A stretch of DNA of 11,589 nt, taken from contig JABGQE010000018.1 in assembly GCA_018648925.1 (NCBI GenBank), forward strand, positions 1 through 11,589. The letters run 5' to 3'. The position numbers and the translations under genes were made by a program. The notes beneath the pieces are model-generated. The model made no database searches and was not told the DNA's origin. It worked only from the letters and a program-made list of their open reading frames with translations. Source of the DNA: a bacterium. Its GTDB lineage: Bacteria > Patescibacteriota > Minisyncoccia > Phycocordibacterales > UBA2163. Below, one piece after another: positions 1-5,683 of the stretch (the stretch's first letter is position 1; every line of letters starts with the position of its first letter).

Positions 1-47
1 ACAAAAAATCTAACATCTTGCCAAAATGATGTAAAAAGTGTCTAACT

Positions 48-67
48 TGTGGAAATTTTGTGGATAA
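48..67 (-). promoter_or_regulatory. Pair of DnaA-box-like 9-mers
   Basis: The reverse complement of 59-67 is TTATCCACA, the perfect consensus DnaA box. A second, weaker copy (48-56, TGTGGAAAT on the plus strand) lies exactly 11 bp upstream in the same orientation. The surroundings are AT-rich and contain no gene. One perfect and one degenerate box could be a chance hit, a DnaA-regulated promoter or the edge of an origin. The neighbouring sequence to the left is outside the window, so this cannot be decided here. Confidence 0.3.
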
Positions 68-92
68 GTATGTACGTATTCTTTCACAACAT

Positions 93-139
93 ACATTTGC
101 CTGGCGCCCCAGCCAAACCCTCCCGCAGGCGGCAAATGT
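93..139. repeat. GC-rich inverted repeat with C/G-run core, downstream of cysS
   Basis: The arms 93-101 (ACATTTGCC) and 131-139 (GGCAAATGT) are perfect 9-bp complements. The 29-nt interior is far more GC-rich than the surroundings and holds smaller hairpins: CTGG-cgcc-CCAG at 101-112 and CCGC-ag-GCGG at 123-132. On the minus strand, 124-107 gives four G-runs (GGG, GGG, GG, GGGG) separated by 1-3 nt, which could form a G-quadruplex. The element lies 6 nt beyond the cysS stop codon, so it could end or stabilise the cysS mRNA. No T-tract follows it on the minus strand, so it is not a standard intrinsic terminator. It may instead be a copy of a dispersed intergenic repeat. Confidence 0.5.
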
Positions 140-144
140 TGTTG

Positions 145-1575
145 TTACAGAACACTTACTTCTGGACCGTCCTCTTTATCTTCTATTTCATATCCTTTTT
201 CTTTGAGTTTGTCGCGAAGTTTGTCGGCTTTTTCAAAGTCTTTACTTTTTCGCGCTTTTTCTCTTTCATCCACAAGGACTTTAATAGTCTTTGGTAATTT
301 ACCTAGTTCAAGCTTTTCACCACGGCCAGAAAGCAGATCAACAAGTTTTTTATTAGAATGATCAAGTCCAAGCCCTAATACTTTGTCAAACTCAAGGAGC
401 GTTGAGCGTTTGTCTTCTTTTGGAATACCCTCGTCTTTTGTTAAGTCCCATATAAGAGCTATTGCTTTAGGAGTGTCTAGGTCATCATTTATAAACTCAT
501 GAAATCTATTTTTATATTCTTTATTAACTTCTCCATCTTTCGCACCGTACTCCTCTACAAAATGTTTGTGAAGCTTAAACAGTGCAGTTTGTGCACCTTC
601 AAGCGCTTCCCATGTGAAGTTGGACTGTGTGCGGTAATGCGCAGTTAAAAACCAATAACGTAAAGATAGAGGAGAAAAACCTTTATCAATTACATTTTTT
701 AAAAATACTGTATTACCGACAGACTTGGCGATCTTTTGTCCATCTACAGTTATAAATTCATTATGCATCCAATAATTTACAAACTGTTTTCCTGTGACAG
801 ACTCTGTCTGCGCTATTTCATTGTTGTGGTGTACCGGTATATGATCCACACCTCCTGTGTGTACGTCTATCTGATTACCAAGAAGTTTACGGCTCATTGC
901 AGAACATTCTATATGCCAACCAGGGAAGCCGACACCCCAAGGTGAATCCCATTCTTGTTGCCTTTGTTCTTCGGGCTTTGAAAACTTCCAAAGTGCAAAG
1001 TCAGTAGGGTTTTTCTTTTCCTTATTTTTTTCAACACGCGCACCTTCTTCTAGTCCTTTAGTATTTATATTGCCGAGTTTGCCGTAATCATCGCGCAGAG
1101 ATGTGTCAAAATATATTCCATCTGAAGTTTTGTATGTATAACCCTTTTCATCTAGGGTTTGAATGAAAACAATTTGCTCAGGGATATTTTCAGTAGCTCT
1201 AGGAAAATCTATTTCATCTATATTGATATTAAGCTTTTGCATATCATCCATAAACGCATCAGTGTATTGCTTTATAATCTTCTTTACTTTTACACCTTCT
1301 CTTTTTGCACCACTTTCTATTTTATCCTCCCCCTCGTCAGCATCTGATGTTAGGTGTCCTACATCTGTAATATTTATAACTTGTTTTATATCATAGCTAT
1401 TATAAGCAAACATTCTTTTAAGGACATCAGCAAAAACATATGCACGTAAGTTGCCAATATGAGCATAGTGGTACACTGTAGGTCCACAATTGTACATAGT
1501 AACCACGCCATCTTTGCGTGGTACAAATTCCTCTTTTTTATTACCTAAAGTATTTTGGAGTAGTATTGGCTTCAT
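145..1575 (-). CDS. cysS: Cysteinyl-tRNA synthetase
   Basis: This class I aminoacyl-tRNA synthetase charges tRNA-Cys in the cytoplasm. The 476-residue length fits the family. The HIGH-type motif is HIGN at residues 39-42 and the KMSKS motif appears as KIAKS at 281-285. The expected zinc ligands are all present: C30 (YNCGPTVY), C224 (WHIECSAM), H249 and E253. The usual HHENE signature reads HHNNE here, but the ligand positions are kept. The C-terminal quarter is a charged helical anticodon-binding region ending in a basic and acidic helix (about 428-470). The ATG at 1575 gives a standard N-terminus (MKPILLQNT). It follows the corA stop by 7 nt on the same strand, so the two genes are probably cotranscribed. 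No Shine-Dalgarno sequence is visible before it. The identification is secure. Confidence 0.97.
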   Translation of the reverse strand: MKPILLQNTLGNKKEEFVPRKDGVVTMYNCGPTVYHYAHIGNLRAYVFADVLKRMFAYNSYDIKQVINITDVGHLTSDADEGEDKIESGAKREGVKVKKIIKQYTDAFMDDMQKLNINIDEIDFPRATENIPEQIVFIQTLDEKGYTYKTSDGIYFDTSLRDDYGKLGNINTKGLEEGARVEKNKEKKNPTDFALWKFSKPEEQRQQEWDSPWGVGFPGWHIECSAMSRKLLGNQIDVHTGGVDHIPVHHNNEIAQTESVTGKQFVNYWMHNEFITVDGQKIAKSVGNTVFLKNVIDKGFSPLSLRYWFLTAHYRTQSNFTWEALEGAQTALFKLHKHFVEEYGAKDGEVNKEYKNRFHEFINDDLDTPKAIALIWDLTKDEGIPKEDKRSTLLEFDKVLGLGLDHSNKKLVDLLSGRGEKLELGKLPKTIKVLVDEREKARKSKDFEKADKLRDKLKEKGYEIEDKEDGPEVSVL

Positions 1576-1582
1576 TTTGCTT

Positions 1583-2497
1583 TTAGAGCATTCGTCTAAT
1601 CTTAAAGTATATGAACATAATTAATGCTAATGTAAGCATTATACCCATAATTATCCAAAAGTCATTGTGGCTTCCTACTATTGGTAAGGTTTTTGTATTC
1701 ATACCAAATATAGATGCAATAAGAGAGAGAGGAAATGTCACGAGCGCCATTATAGTCAAGGTCTTCATTACTTCATTTTGTTTTGTGGAAAGAAGTGAAT
1801 CGTTAGTCTGGCGGAGCTCATAAAGTGAATCATTGTGCATTCCTATCATGCTATTTACTCTGTAATATTCACTAACTATAGATTTAATATGATGTGAAAA
1901 ATCTTGTCCGAAGAATTTTATACCAGCTTCTTCAAATGAATCTAGGACTTCTTTATGAGAACGCATTGCTTGTTTGAAATTAAGTAGGTCGCGACTTACA
2001 ACAGAAAGAGCGACTACCATTTCCTTTTCATGACCTTTAAAAATATCTTCTTCAACAGTCTCAAGCGCATCGTCTATGTATTCTAGTTCATGTTCAAGTG
2101 ATTTGTATAACTTTTTAATCATAAAGAAAAACACAAAACCAGCGTGTGTGCCTATGTCGCTTTTGTCTAGTATTGAATTTGTTTCAAAAATCTTTGAAAA
2201 TTTATGAAGAGGGTCTATGGTGTCGTAACGTGTAGTAATAATAAAGTCTTTACCAACTATAAAATCAATTTCTTGGTTCTGCTCGTGGTTATGGGTGTGT
2301 TTGAAAGCAGGAAAATGAAGTATCAAATAGATAAAATTATCATGTAAATCTACACGAGGTTTTGTCGTAGGCATTAGAAGTTCTTCTGCGACAGTAGGGT
2401 GGATAGAATATTCACTCATCACTTTGTGGACCTCTTCTTTGGTAGGAGATTCAAGGTCAATCCATGTGACATCCTTATGAGTATATTTTGTTAACAT
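1583..2497 (-). CDS. corA: CorA-family magnesium/divalent metal transporter
   Basis: CorA proteins are pentameric inner-membrane channels for Mg2+ and sometimes Co2+ or Ni2+. This 304-residue protein has the family plan: an N-terminal cytoplasmic alpha/beta domain (about 1-110), a long charged helical stalk (about 115-245), and two membrane helices at the C-terminus (about 247-265 and 280-300). The diagnostic GMN pore motif is at 265-267 (FGMNTK), directly after the first helix. The C-terminus ends in basic residues (KIRRML), as expected for a cytoplasmic tail. The ATG at 2497 lies exactly 6 nt after a TATAAT box, so the mRNA probably starts at or very near the start codon. cysS follows 7 nt downstream. 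The family is certain; metal preference cannot be read from sequence. Confidence 0.93.
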   Translation of the reverse strand: MLTKYTHKDVTWIDLESPTKEEVHKVMSEYSIHPTVAEELLMPTTKPRVDLHDNFIYLILHFPAFKHTHNHEQNQEIDFIVGKDFIITTRYDTIDPLHKFSKIFETNSILDKSDIGTHAGFVFFFMIKKLYKSLEHELEYIDDALETVEEDIFKGHEKEMVVALSVVSRDLLNFKQAMRSHKEVLDSFEEAGIKFFGQDFSHHIKSIVSEYYRVNSMIGMHNDSLYELRQTNDSLLSTKQNEVMKTLTIMALVTFPLSLIASIFGMNTKTLPIVGSHNDFWIIMGIMLTLALIMFIYFKIRRML

Positions 2498-2532
2498 GCT
2501 TTTATTATAACTATTTGCAAGTTTGCCAACAA
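2498..2532 (-). promoter_or_regulatory. corA promoter, predicted leaderless
   Basis: Reading the minus strand, TTGTTG (2532-2527) is followed after 17 nt by TATAAT (2509-2504). Six further nt lead to the corA ATG at 2497. A normal start point about 7 nt after the -10 box falls on the A of the ATG, leaving no 5' leader and no room for a Shine-Dalgarno site. Confidence 0.65.
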
Positions 2533-2558
2533 GTGGATTTTGTACATAAGTTTATTGT

Positions 2559-2594
2559 TTGACCGTATTCTAAAATTTTGCGATAATTAAAACT
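2559..2594 (+). promoter_or_regulatory. Promoter of the S41 peptidase-rplI operon
   Basis: TTGACC (2559-2564) and GATAAT (2582-2587) are separated by 17 nt, close to a sigma-70 consensus. Transcription would start near 2594, leaving a leader of only about 5 nt before the ATG at 2599. It is divergent from the corA promoter within the same 101-bp intergenic space. Confidence 0.65.
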
Positions 2595-2598
2595 AATT

Positions 2599-3846
2599 AT
2601 GAAACCTTTCCAACAAATAAATCTGCAAAAAAATAAAAGTTCTGTCTTTACTATGGTTGTTGTGATACTGCTTGTAGCAGGGGCATTTTTCTCAGGATTA
2701 TTTATAGGTGGAAATAAAAACGGAAGAATTAGTGCAGCTGCACCCATATCAACTGACGGAAGTCTAACGCCTGCAGTGATAGACTTCTCACCTCTTTGGA
2801 AGGCTTGGAACGCTATAAATGAGAAGTTTGTTCCAGCTACGACGACTGATGCTATTACAGATGAAGATAAACTTTATGGGACTATACAAGGACTCGCAGG
2901 CTCTCTAGGAGACCCATATACAGTATTTTTCCCACCTGAGGATGCAAAGGTATTTGAAGCAGATATAAGAGGTAATTTTGAAGGTGTTGGTATGGAAATA
3001 GGGATACGAGATAAAGTGCTTACTGTGGTAGCACCTCTTAAAGGAAGTCCTGCAGAAAAAGCTGGCATGATGTCAGGCGACAAAGTTTTAAAGATTGACG
3101 AGACTCCGACAGACGGCATGACGATAGACAAGGCAGTAAAGCTTATTCGAGGAGAGGGAGGTACTGCTGTTAATCTTACAGTATTTCGTGAAGGTGAAGA
3201 TGAACTTCTTACGATAGAGATCATACGAGGTACGATACAAATCCCAACTATTGATACAGAGCTGCGTGAAGACGGTATCTTTGTGATATCTCTCCATAAC
3301 TTCTCTGCAATATCATCCAATTTATTTAGAGAAGCATTGCGTGAATTTATAGTTTCTGGAACTGACAAGATGATCCTTGATCTTCGTAGTAATCCTGGTG
3401 GATTCTTGGAAGCAGCGATAGATATGGCGAGCTGGTATTTGCCAGCAGGGAAAGTGGTTGTGACAGAAGACTTTGGAGACAATGGAAAGCCGAGAGTTCA
3501 TAGAAGCAAAGGTTACAATATTTTTACAGATAAATTACAAATGATGATACTTCAAAACCAAGGTTCAGCTTCAGCATCAGAGATCTTAGCGGGAGCACTT
3601 TCTCAACACGGTATAGCAACACTTGTAGGTACAAGGAGTTTTGGAAAGGGTTCAGTGCAAGAGCTTGTACATATTACTCCAGATACTTCACTTAAGGTTA
3701 CTGTAGCGCGTTGGCTTACACCTAACGGAAGTTCAATTTCAGATGGAGGGCTCTCTGCAGATGTGGAAGTAGAATTTACCTCAGAAGACTTTGAAGCGGG
3801 GATTGACCCACAACTTGATAAAGCAGTAGAACTTCTGTTAGAATAG
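2599..3846 (+). CDS. S41-family C-terminal processing peptidase (CtpA type)
   Basis: Proteases of this type cleave the C-termini of extracytoplasmic proteins. The 415-residue protein starts with an uncleaved signal anchor (hydrophobic about 16-37). A conserved N-terminal helical region follows (about 60-115, including GSLGDPYTVFF), then a PDZ domain (about 120-210) and the S41 catalytic core (about 220-400). The catalytic dyad is visible: the Ser in GSASASEI at residue 325 and the Lys in SFGKGSVQ at residue 350. They are 25 residues apart, as in E. coli Tsp/Prc. The motif DLRSNPGG (261-268) is also typical. The ATG at 2599 is placed by the promoter just upstream and by the N-terminal anchor. 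rplI follows after 6 nt, an uncommon pairing that probably only reflects shared transcription. The protein is likely active; its substrate is unknown. Confidence 0.93.
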   Translation: MKPFQQINLQKNKSSVFTMVVVILLVAGAFFSGLFIGGNKNGRISAAAPISTDGSLTPAVIDFSPLWKAWNAINEKFVPATTTDAITDEDKLYGTIQGLAGSLGDPYTVFFPPEDAKVFEADIRGNFEGVGMEIGIRDKVLTVVAPLKGSPAEKAGMMSGDKVLKIDETPTDGMTIDKAVKLIRGEGGTAVNLTVFREGEDELLTIEIIRGTIQIPTIDTELREDGIFVISLHNFSAISSNLFREALREFIVSGTDKMILDLRSNPGGFLEAAIDMASWYLPAGKVVVTEDFGDNGKPRVHRSKGYNIFTDKLQMMILQNQGSASASEILAGALSQHGIATLVGTRSFGKGSVQELVHITPDTSLKVTVARWLTPNGSSISDGGLSADVEVEFTSEDFEAGIDPQLDKAVELLLE

Positions 3847-3852
3847 AAACCT

Positions 3853-4296
3853 ATGAAAATAATACTATTAAAAGACGTGCCAAAAATTGGGGTAAAGAAT
3901 ACTGTTAAAAATGTGTCAGACGGATATGCTATGAATTTTTTATTTAAAAATGGATTAGCAGAACCAGCAACACCAAAGAAGATAAAGAATCTTGAGAAAG
4001 TAAAACAAAATCAAGATACTGAAGATCAGATAAACCAAGACTTACTTACTAAAAATATGCGCTCACTTGATGGCGCTCGAGTGGAGGTGGAAGGTAAGGC
4101 AAATGAGCAAGGACACTTATTTAAAGGTATTCATGTGGAAGAGATAGTCGCTGAACTTAAAAAACAGGATCACATAGACCTCAAACCAGAACATATAGAA
4201 TTAAAACATCCCGTCAAAGAAACAGGGGAGTTTGATATCACTGCAAAAGTAGGAGACATAAAAGCAGTATTTAAGTTAGTTGTAAGTGCTATATAA
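3853..4296 (+). CDS. rplI: 50S ribosomal protein bL9
   Basis: bL9 is a two-domain large-subunit protein that reaches out from the L1 side of the ribosome. The 147-residue length is typical. The N-terminal domain carries the family signature: MKIILLKDV, then the DGYAMNFLFKNGLAEPAT stretch (about 23-40), followed by the long connecting helix (about 41-75) and the C-terminal domain to 147. The gene lies 6 nt after the S41 peptidase gene and has no visible Shine-Dalgarno site, so it probably depends on read-through from that gene. In many bacteria rplI sits with rpsF, ssb and rpsR; none of these is in the window. A strong terminator follows directly after the stop codon. Confidence 0.96.
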   Translation: MKIILLKDVPKIGVKNTVKNVSDGYAMNFLFKNGLAEPATPKKIKNLEKVKQNQDTEDQINQDLLTKNMRSLDGARVEVEGKANEQGHLFKGIHVEEIVAELKKQDHIDLKPEHIELKHPVKETGEFDITAKVGDIKAVFKLVVSAI

Positions 4297-4337
4297 ATAA
4301 AAAACCACCGGCTCAAAGAGCCGGTGGTTTTTTATTT
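4295..4337. terminator. Bidirectional intrinsic terminator between rplI and rpmA
   Basis: The arms 4295-4314 and 4318-4337 form a perfect 20-bp stem around a 3-nt AAA loop. The core is GC-rich (ACCACCGGCTC), flanked by A-runs on the left and T-runs on the right, so it works on both strands. The left arm overlaps the last two bases of the rplI stop codon. The right arm ends 5 nt before the rpmA stop codon. It serves both convergent genes. Confidence 0.95.
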
Positions 4338-4342
4338 ATTAT

Positions 4343-4618
4343 TTAAACAACAACGTCTACGATTTTTTTGACTACAGTTTTACCGTCAAAATGTAGCTTT
4401 CTTGTATTACGGAAGTTTATTTTCCCTGGTTTTAGAGCAAAGAGAGTATGGTCTTTACCTACGCCCACATTCTTACCAGCCATTATCTTAGTACCTCTTT
4501 GGCGTACGATAACAGACCCGACTTTAGCGGTTTCTCCTGAGTATAGTTTGGTGCCCAGATATTTTGGGTTTGAATCACGTAGGTTTTTTGCTGAACCTCC
4601 AGCTTTTTTATGTGCCAT
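4343..4618 (-). CDS. rpmA: 50S ribosomal protein bL27
   Basis: bL27 lies near the peptidyl-transferase centre and its N-terminal tail reaches toward the tRNA ends. The 91-residue protein begins MAHKKAGGSAKN, the mature-type N-terminus, with no extra propeptide of the kind Firmicutes cleave. The core motifs IVRQRGTK (38-45) and GKDHTLFALKPG (54-65) are classical. The C-terminal tail is slightly longer than the shortest family members and rich in Lys and Val. rpmA usually follows rplU (bL21); here it stands alone, convergent with rplI and divergent from the 4638 gene. Its start codon lies within 5-6 nt of a TATAAA/TTATAA box, so it too may be leaderless. Confidence 0.97.
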   Translation of the reverse strand: MAHKKAGGSAKNLRDSNPKYLGTKLYSGETAKVGSVIVRQRGTKIMAGKNVGVGKDHTLFALKPGKINFRNTRKLHFDGKTVVKKIVDVVV

Positions 4619-4637
4619 AATTGTTTATAATGTAAGT
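4619..4637. promoter_or_regulatory. Overlapping divergent -10 elements for rpmA and the 4638 gene
   Basis: On the plus strand TATAAT (4626-4631) is followed by 6 nt and the ATG at 4638. On the minus strand the same bases read TTATAA/TATAAA (4630-4624), followed by 5-6 nt and the rpmA ATG at 4618. The 19-bp gap therefore holds one near-palindromic -10 region that can serve both genes. No convincing -35 element was found for either direction, and -35 contacts would have to lie inside the opposite gene. Confidence 0.55.
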
Positions 4638-5036
4638 ATGAATATAGCAGAACTATATAGAAAAAGCAAGCAAAAGCTTGATGATTTGTCTCAAAGTGAG
4701 CTATATACTATAGCTCTAATAATCCTCATCGGATTTGCTGGTTTTGGCTTAGGACGGCTATCCCTCATTGAGGATAGTAGAGAACCAGTGAAGATAGAAT
4801 ACCCTGAATATCTTTCAGCTAGCGTATTAAACGCTGGAAAAGCAGTCAGTGGTGCAGATATACCATCTATAGCTAAAGGGCTCCTTATAGCCTCTAAAAA
4901 CGGCTCCAAATACCACTTCCCATGGTGTTCTGGAGGAAAGAGGATATCAGAGAAAAACAAAATCTGGTTTGACTCTGTAGATGAAGCTCGCAAAGCTGGT
5001 TACACCCCAGCAGGGAACTGTAAAGGCTTGAAATAA
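4638..5036 (+). CDS. Membrane-anchored protein with C-terminal Ada-like Cys motif domain
   Basis: I place the start at the ATG at 4638 because the TATAAT box ends 6 nt before it and because earlier in-frame codons lie inside rpmA on the other strand. This gives 132 residues. A short charged N-terminus (about 1-21) precedes one membrane helix (about 22-42), a linker (about 43-88) and a compact C-terminal module (about 89-131). That module reads SKYHFPWCSGGKRI, then an aromatic and acidic stretch (IWFDSVDEARKAGYTPAG), then NCKGL, with cysteines at 97 and 128. The pattern resembles small Ada-type metal-binding modules also found attached to secreted nucleases. Whether it binds metal with only two Cys, or forms a disulfide, is open. 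By the positive-inside rule the C-terminal module may be outside the cell. Function unknown. Confidence 0.75.
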   Translation: MNIAELYRKSKQKLDDLSQSELYTIALIILIGFAGFGLGRLSLIEDSREPVKIEYPEYLSASVLNAGKAVSGADIPSIAKGLLIASKNGSKYHFPWCSGGKRISEKNKIWFDSVDEARKAGYTPAGNCKGLK

Positions 5037-5064
5037 TTGACTTAATTTGACTCAATGCTAGAGT
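5037..5064 (+). promoter_or_regulatory. Probable promoter of the 5125 gene
   Basis: TTGACT (5037-5042) is followed after 16 nt by TAGAGT (5059-5064). A second TTGACT (5047-5052) is followed after 17 nt by TAGAAG (5070-5075), so two overlapping promoters are possible. Both -10 elements are weak. A start near 5071 would give a leader of about 54 nt with a Shine-Dalgarno site. Confidence 0.4.
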
Positions 5065-5085
5065 GTAGATAGAAGTAGAGTGTAG
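5059..5085 (+). repeat. Tandem 10-bp direct repeat TAGAGTGTAG
   Basis: TAGAGTGTAG occurs perfectly at 5059-5068 and again at 5076-5085, 17 bp apart from start to start, upstream of the 5125 gene and over its predicted -10 and start region. The placement would suit an operator bound by a dimeric regulator, but a chance duplication is possible. Confidence 0.45.
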
Positions 5086-5124
5086 TTAATGTTTTATTTT
5101 TTAATCTTTTTAGGGGGCAGAGAG

Positions 5125-5553
5125 ATGAAAAAGAAATGTTTTTATACGCCGATAATTTTTATTTTAATTTTATTTTTTTTATCATTTAATTCTGTAAAAG
5201 CTGGAAAACATTTGGATTTGGGGCTTTCAGAAAAGATGATAAGAGAACACTTAATAAAAAAAGACCATGAACAAGATTTGGTACCAATCGGTGTTCTAAG
5301 AGTTCCTGGTTGCGGAGGTATGATTATGTACATACCTTTTGTAACATTTGAGAAATCTAAAGAGTATAAGAAAATTCGGAATATGCAACCTAGAGATTTG
5401 GATCAAAATGATGTAAAAGCTCGGGTTACATTGAAAAATGGAAAATTAGAAAGGTTTGAGGTAAAGATGAATAATGGTGTGTGGATTTCGGTTTATCCTA
5501 AGCCGAAAAAAAGAGAGAGAGAACAAACACCTTTGCCGCAACACCTTTCATGA
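5125..5553 (+). CDS. Secreted protein of unknown function
   Basis: I do not recognise this family. The ATG at 5125 is preferred over an ATG at 5089 for two reasons: AGGGGG (5112-5117) lies 7 nt before it as a good Shine-Dalgarno site, and starting there gives a classic signal peptide. That peptide has a basic MKKK start, a hydrophobic stretch to about residue 21 and a VKA-G cleavage site after residue 26. The mature part is about 116 residues, polar and basic. It has one cysteine (C63, in PGCGG), a stretch PFVTFEKSKEYKKI at 71-84, and a Lys/Arg/Pro-rich tail (about 125-142). No membrane helix follows the signal. The strong Shine-Dalgarno site sets it apart from the neighbouring genes and may hint at separate ancestry. 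It is flanked by its own promoter and terminator, so it is probably transcribed alone. Confidence 0.75.
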   Translation: MKKKCFYTPIIFILILFFLSFNSVKAGKHLDLGLSEKMIREHLIKKDHEQDLVPIGVLRVPGCGGMIMYIPFVTFEKSKEYKKIRNMQPRDLDQNDVKARVTLKNGKLERFEVKMNNGVWISVYPKPKKREREQTPLPQHLS

Positions 5554-5593
5554 ACACGTAGTATACGTCTTAAGATTCGTATAAAATATAGAG

Positions 5594-5627
5594 AGAGTCC
5601 AGTCAAGGAACTTCTGGGCTCTTTTTT
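5594..5627 (+). terminator. Intrinsic terminator after the 5125 gene
   Basis: The arms AGAGTCCAG (5594-5602) and CTGGGCTCT (5614-5622) pair over 9 bp, including one U-G pair, around an 11-nt loop. A run of six T (5622-5627) follows. The T-tract runs straight into the TTGACA (5629-5634) of the next promoter. Confidence 0.8.
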
Positions 5628-5628
5628 A

Positions 5629-5660
5629 TTGACAAAAAAATTTGACTGCTATGATATAAT
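5629..5660 (+). promoter_or_regulatory. Promoter of the PGI/PMI-ROK-VKOR-DoxX operon
   Basis: A perfect extended -10 element, TG-A-TATAAT, lies at 5652-5660. TTGACA at 5629-5634 is 20 nt upstream of the hexamer, longer than the ideal 17, so the extended -10 probably carries most of the strength. TTGACT (5642-5647) is too close to serve as -35 for the same box. Transcription would begin near 5667, about 17 nt before the ATG at 5684. The leader has no clear Shine-Dalgarno site. Confidence 0.65.
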
Positions 5661-5683
5661 AAAAGAATAATAAAGAAAATACC

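Noticed and set aside
101..115. tRNA 3' end-like sequence CTGGCGCCCCAGCCA
   Set aside because: No T-arm, anticodon arm or matching 5' acceptor strand is present upstream, so it is not called a tRNA or attachment site; the inverted repeat explains the bases better.
2874..3482. 202-codon open frame antisense to the S41 peptidase gene
   Set aside because: The plus-strand frame encodes a complete peptidase with its catalytic dyad; the antisense frame is a codon-bias shadow with low-complexity Ser/Pro-rich sequence.
4368..4637. Upstream extension of the 4638 gene
   Set aside because: The extended frame lies over rpmA on the opposite strand; the TATAAT box 6 nt before the ATG at 4638 and the sensible N-terminus support the shorter form.
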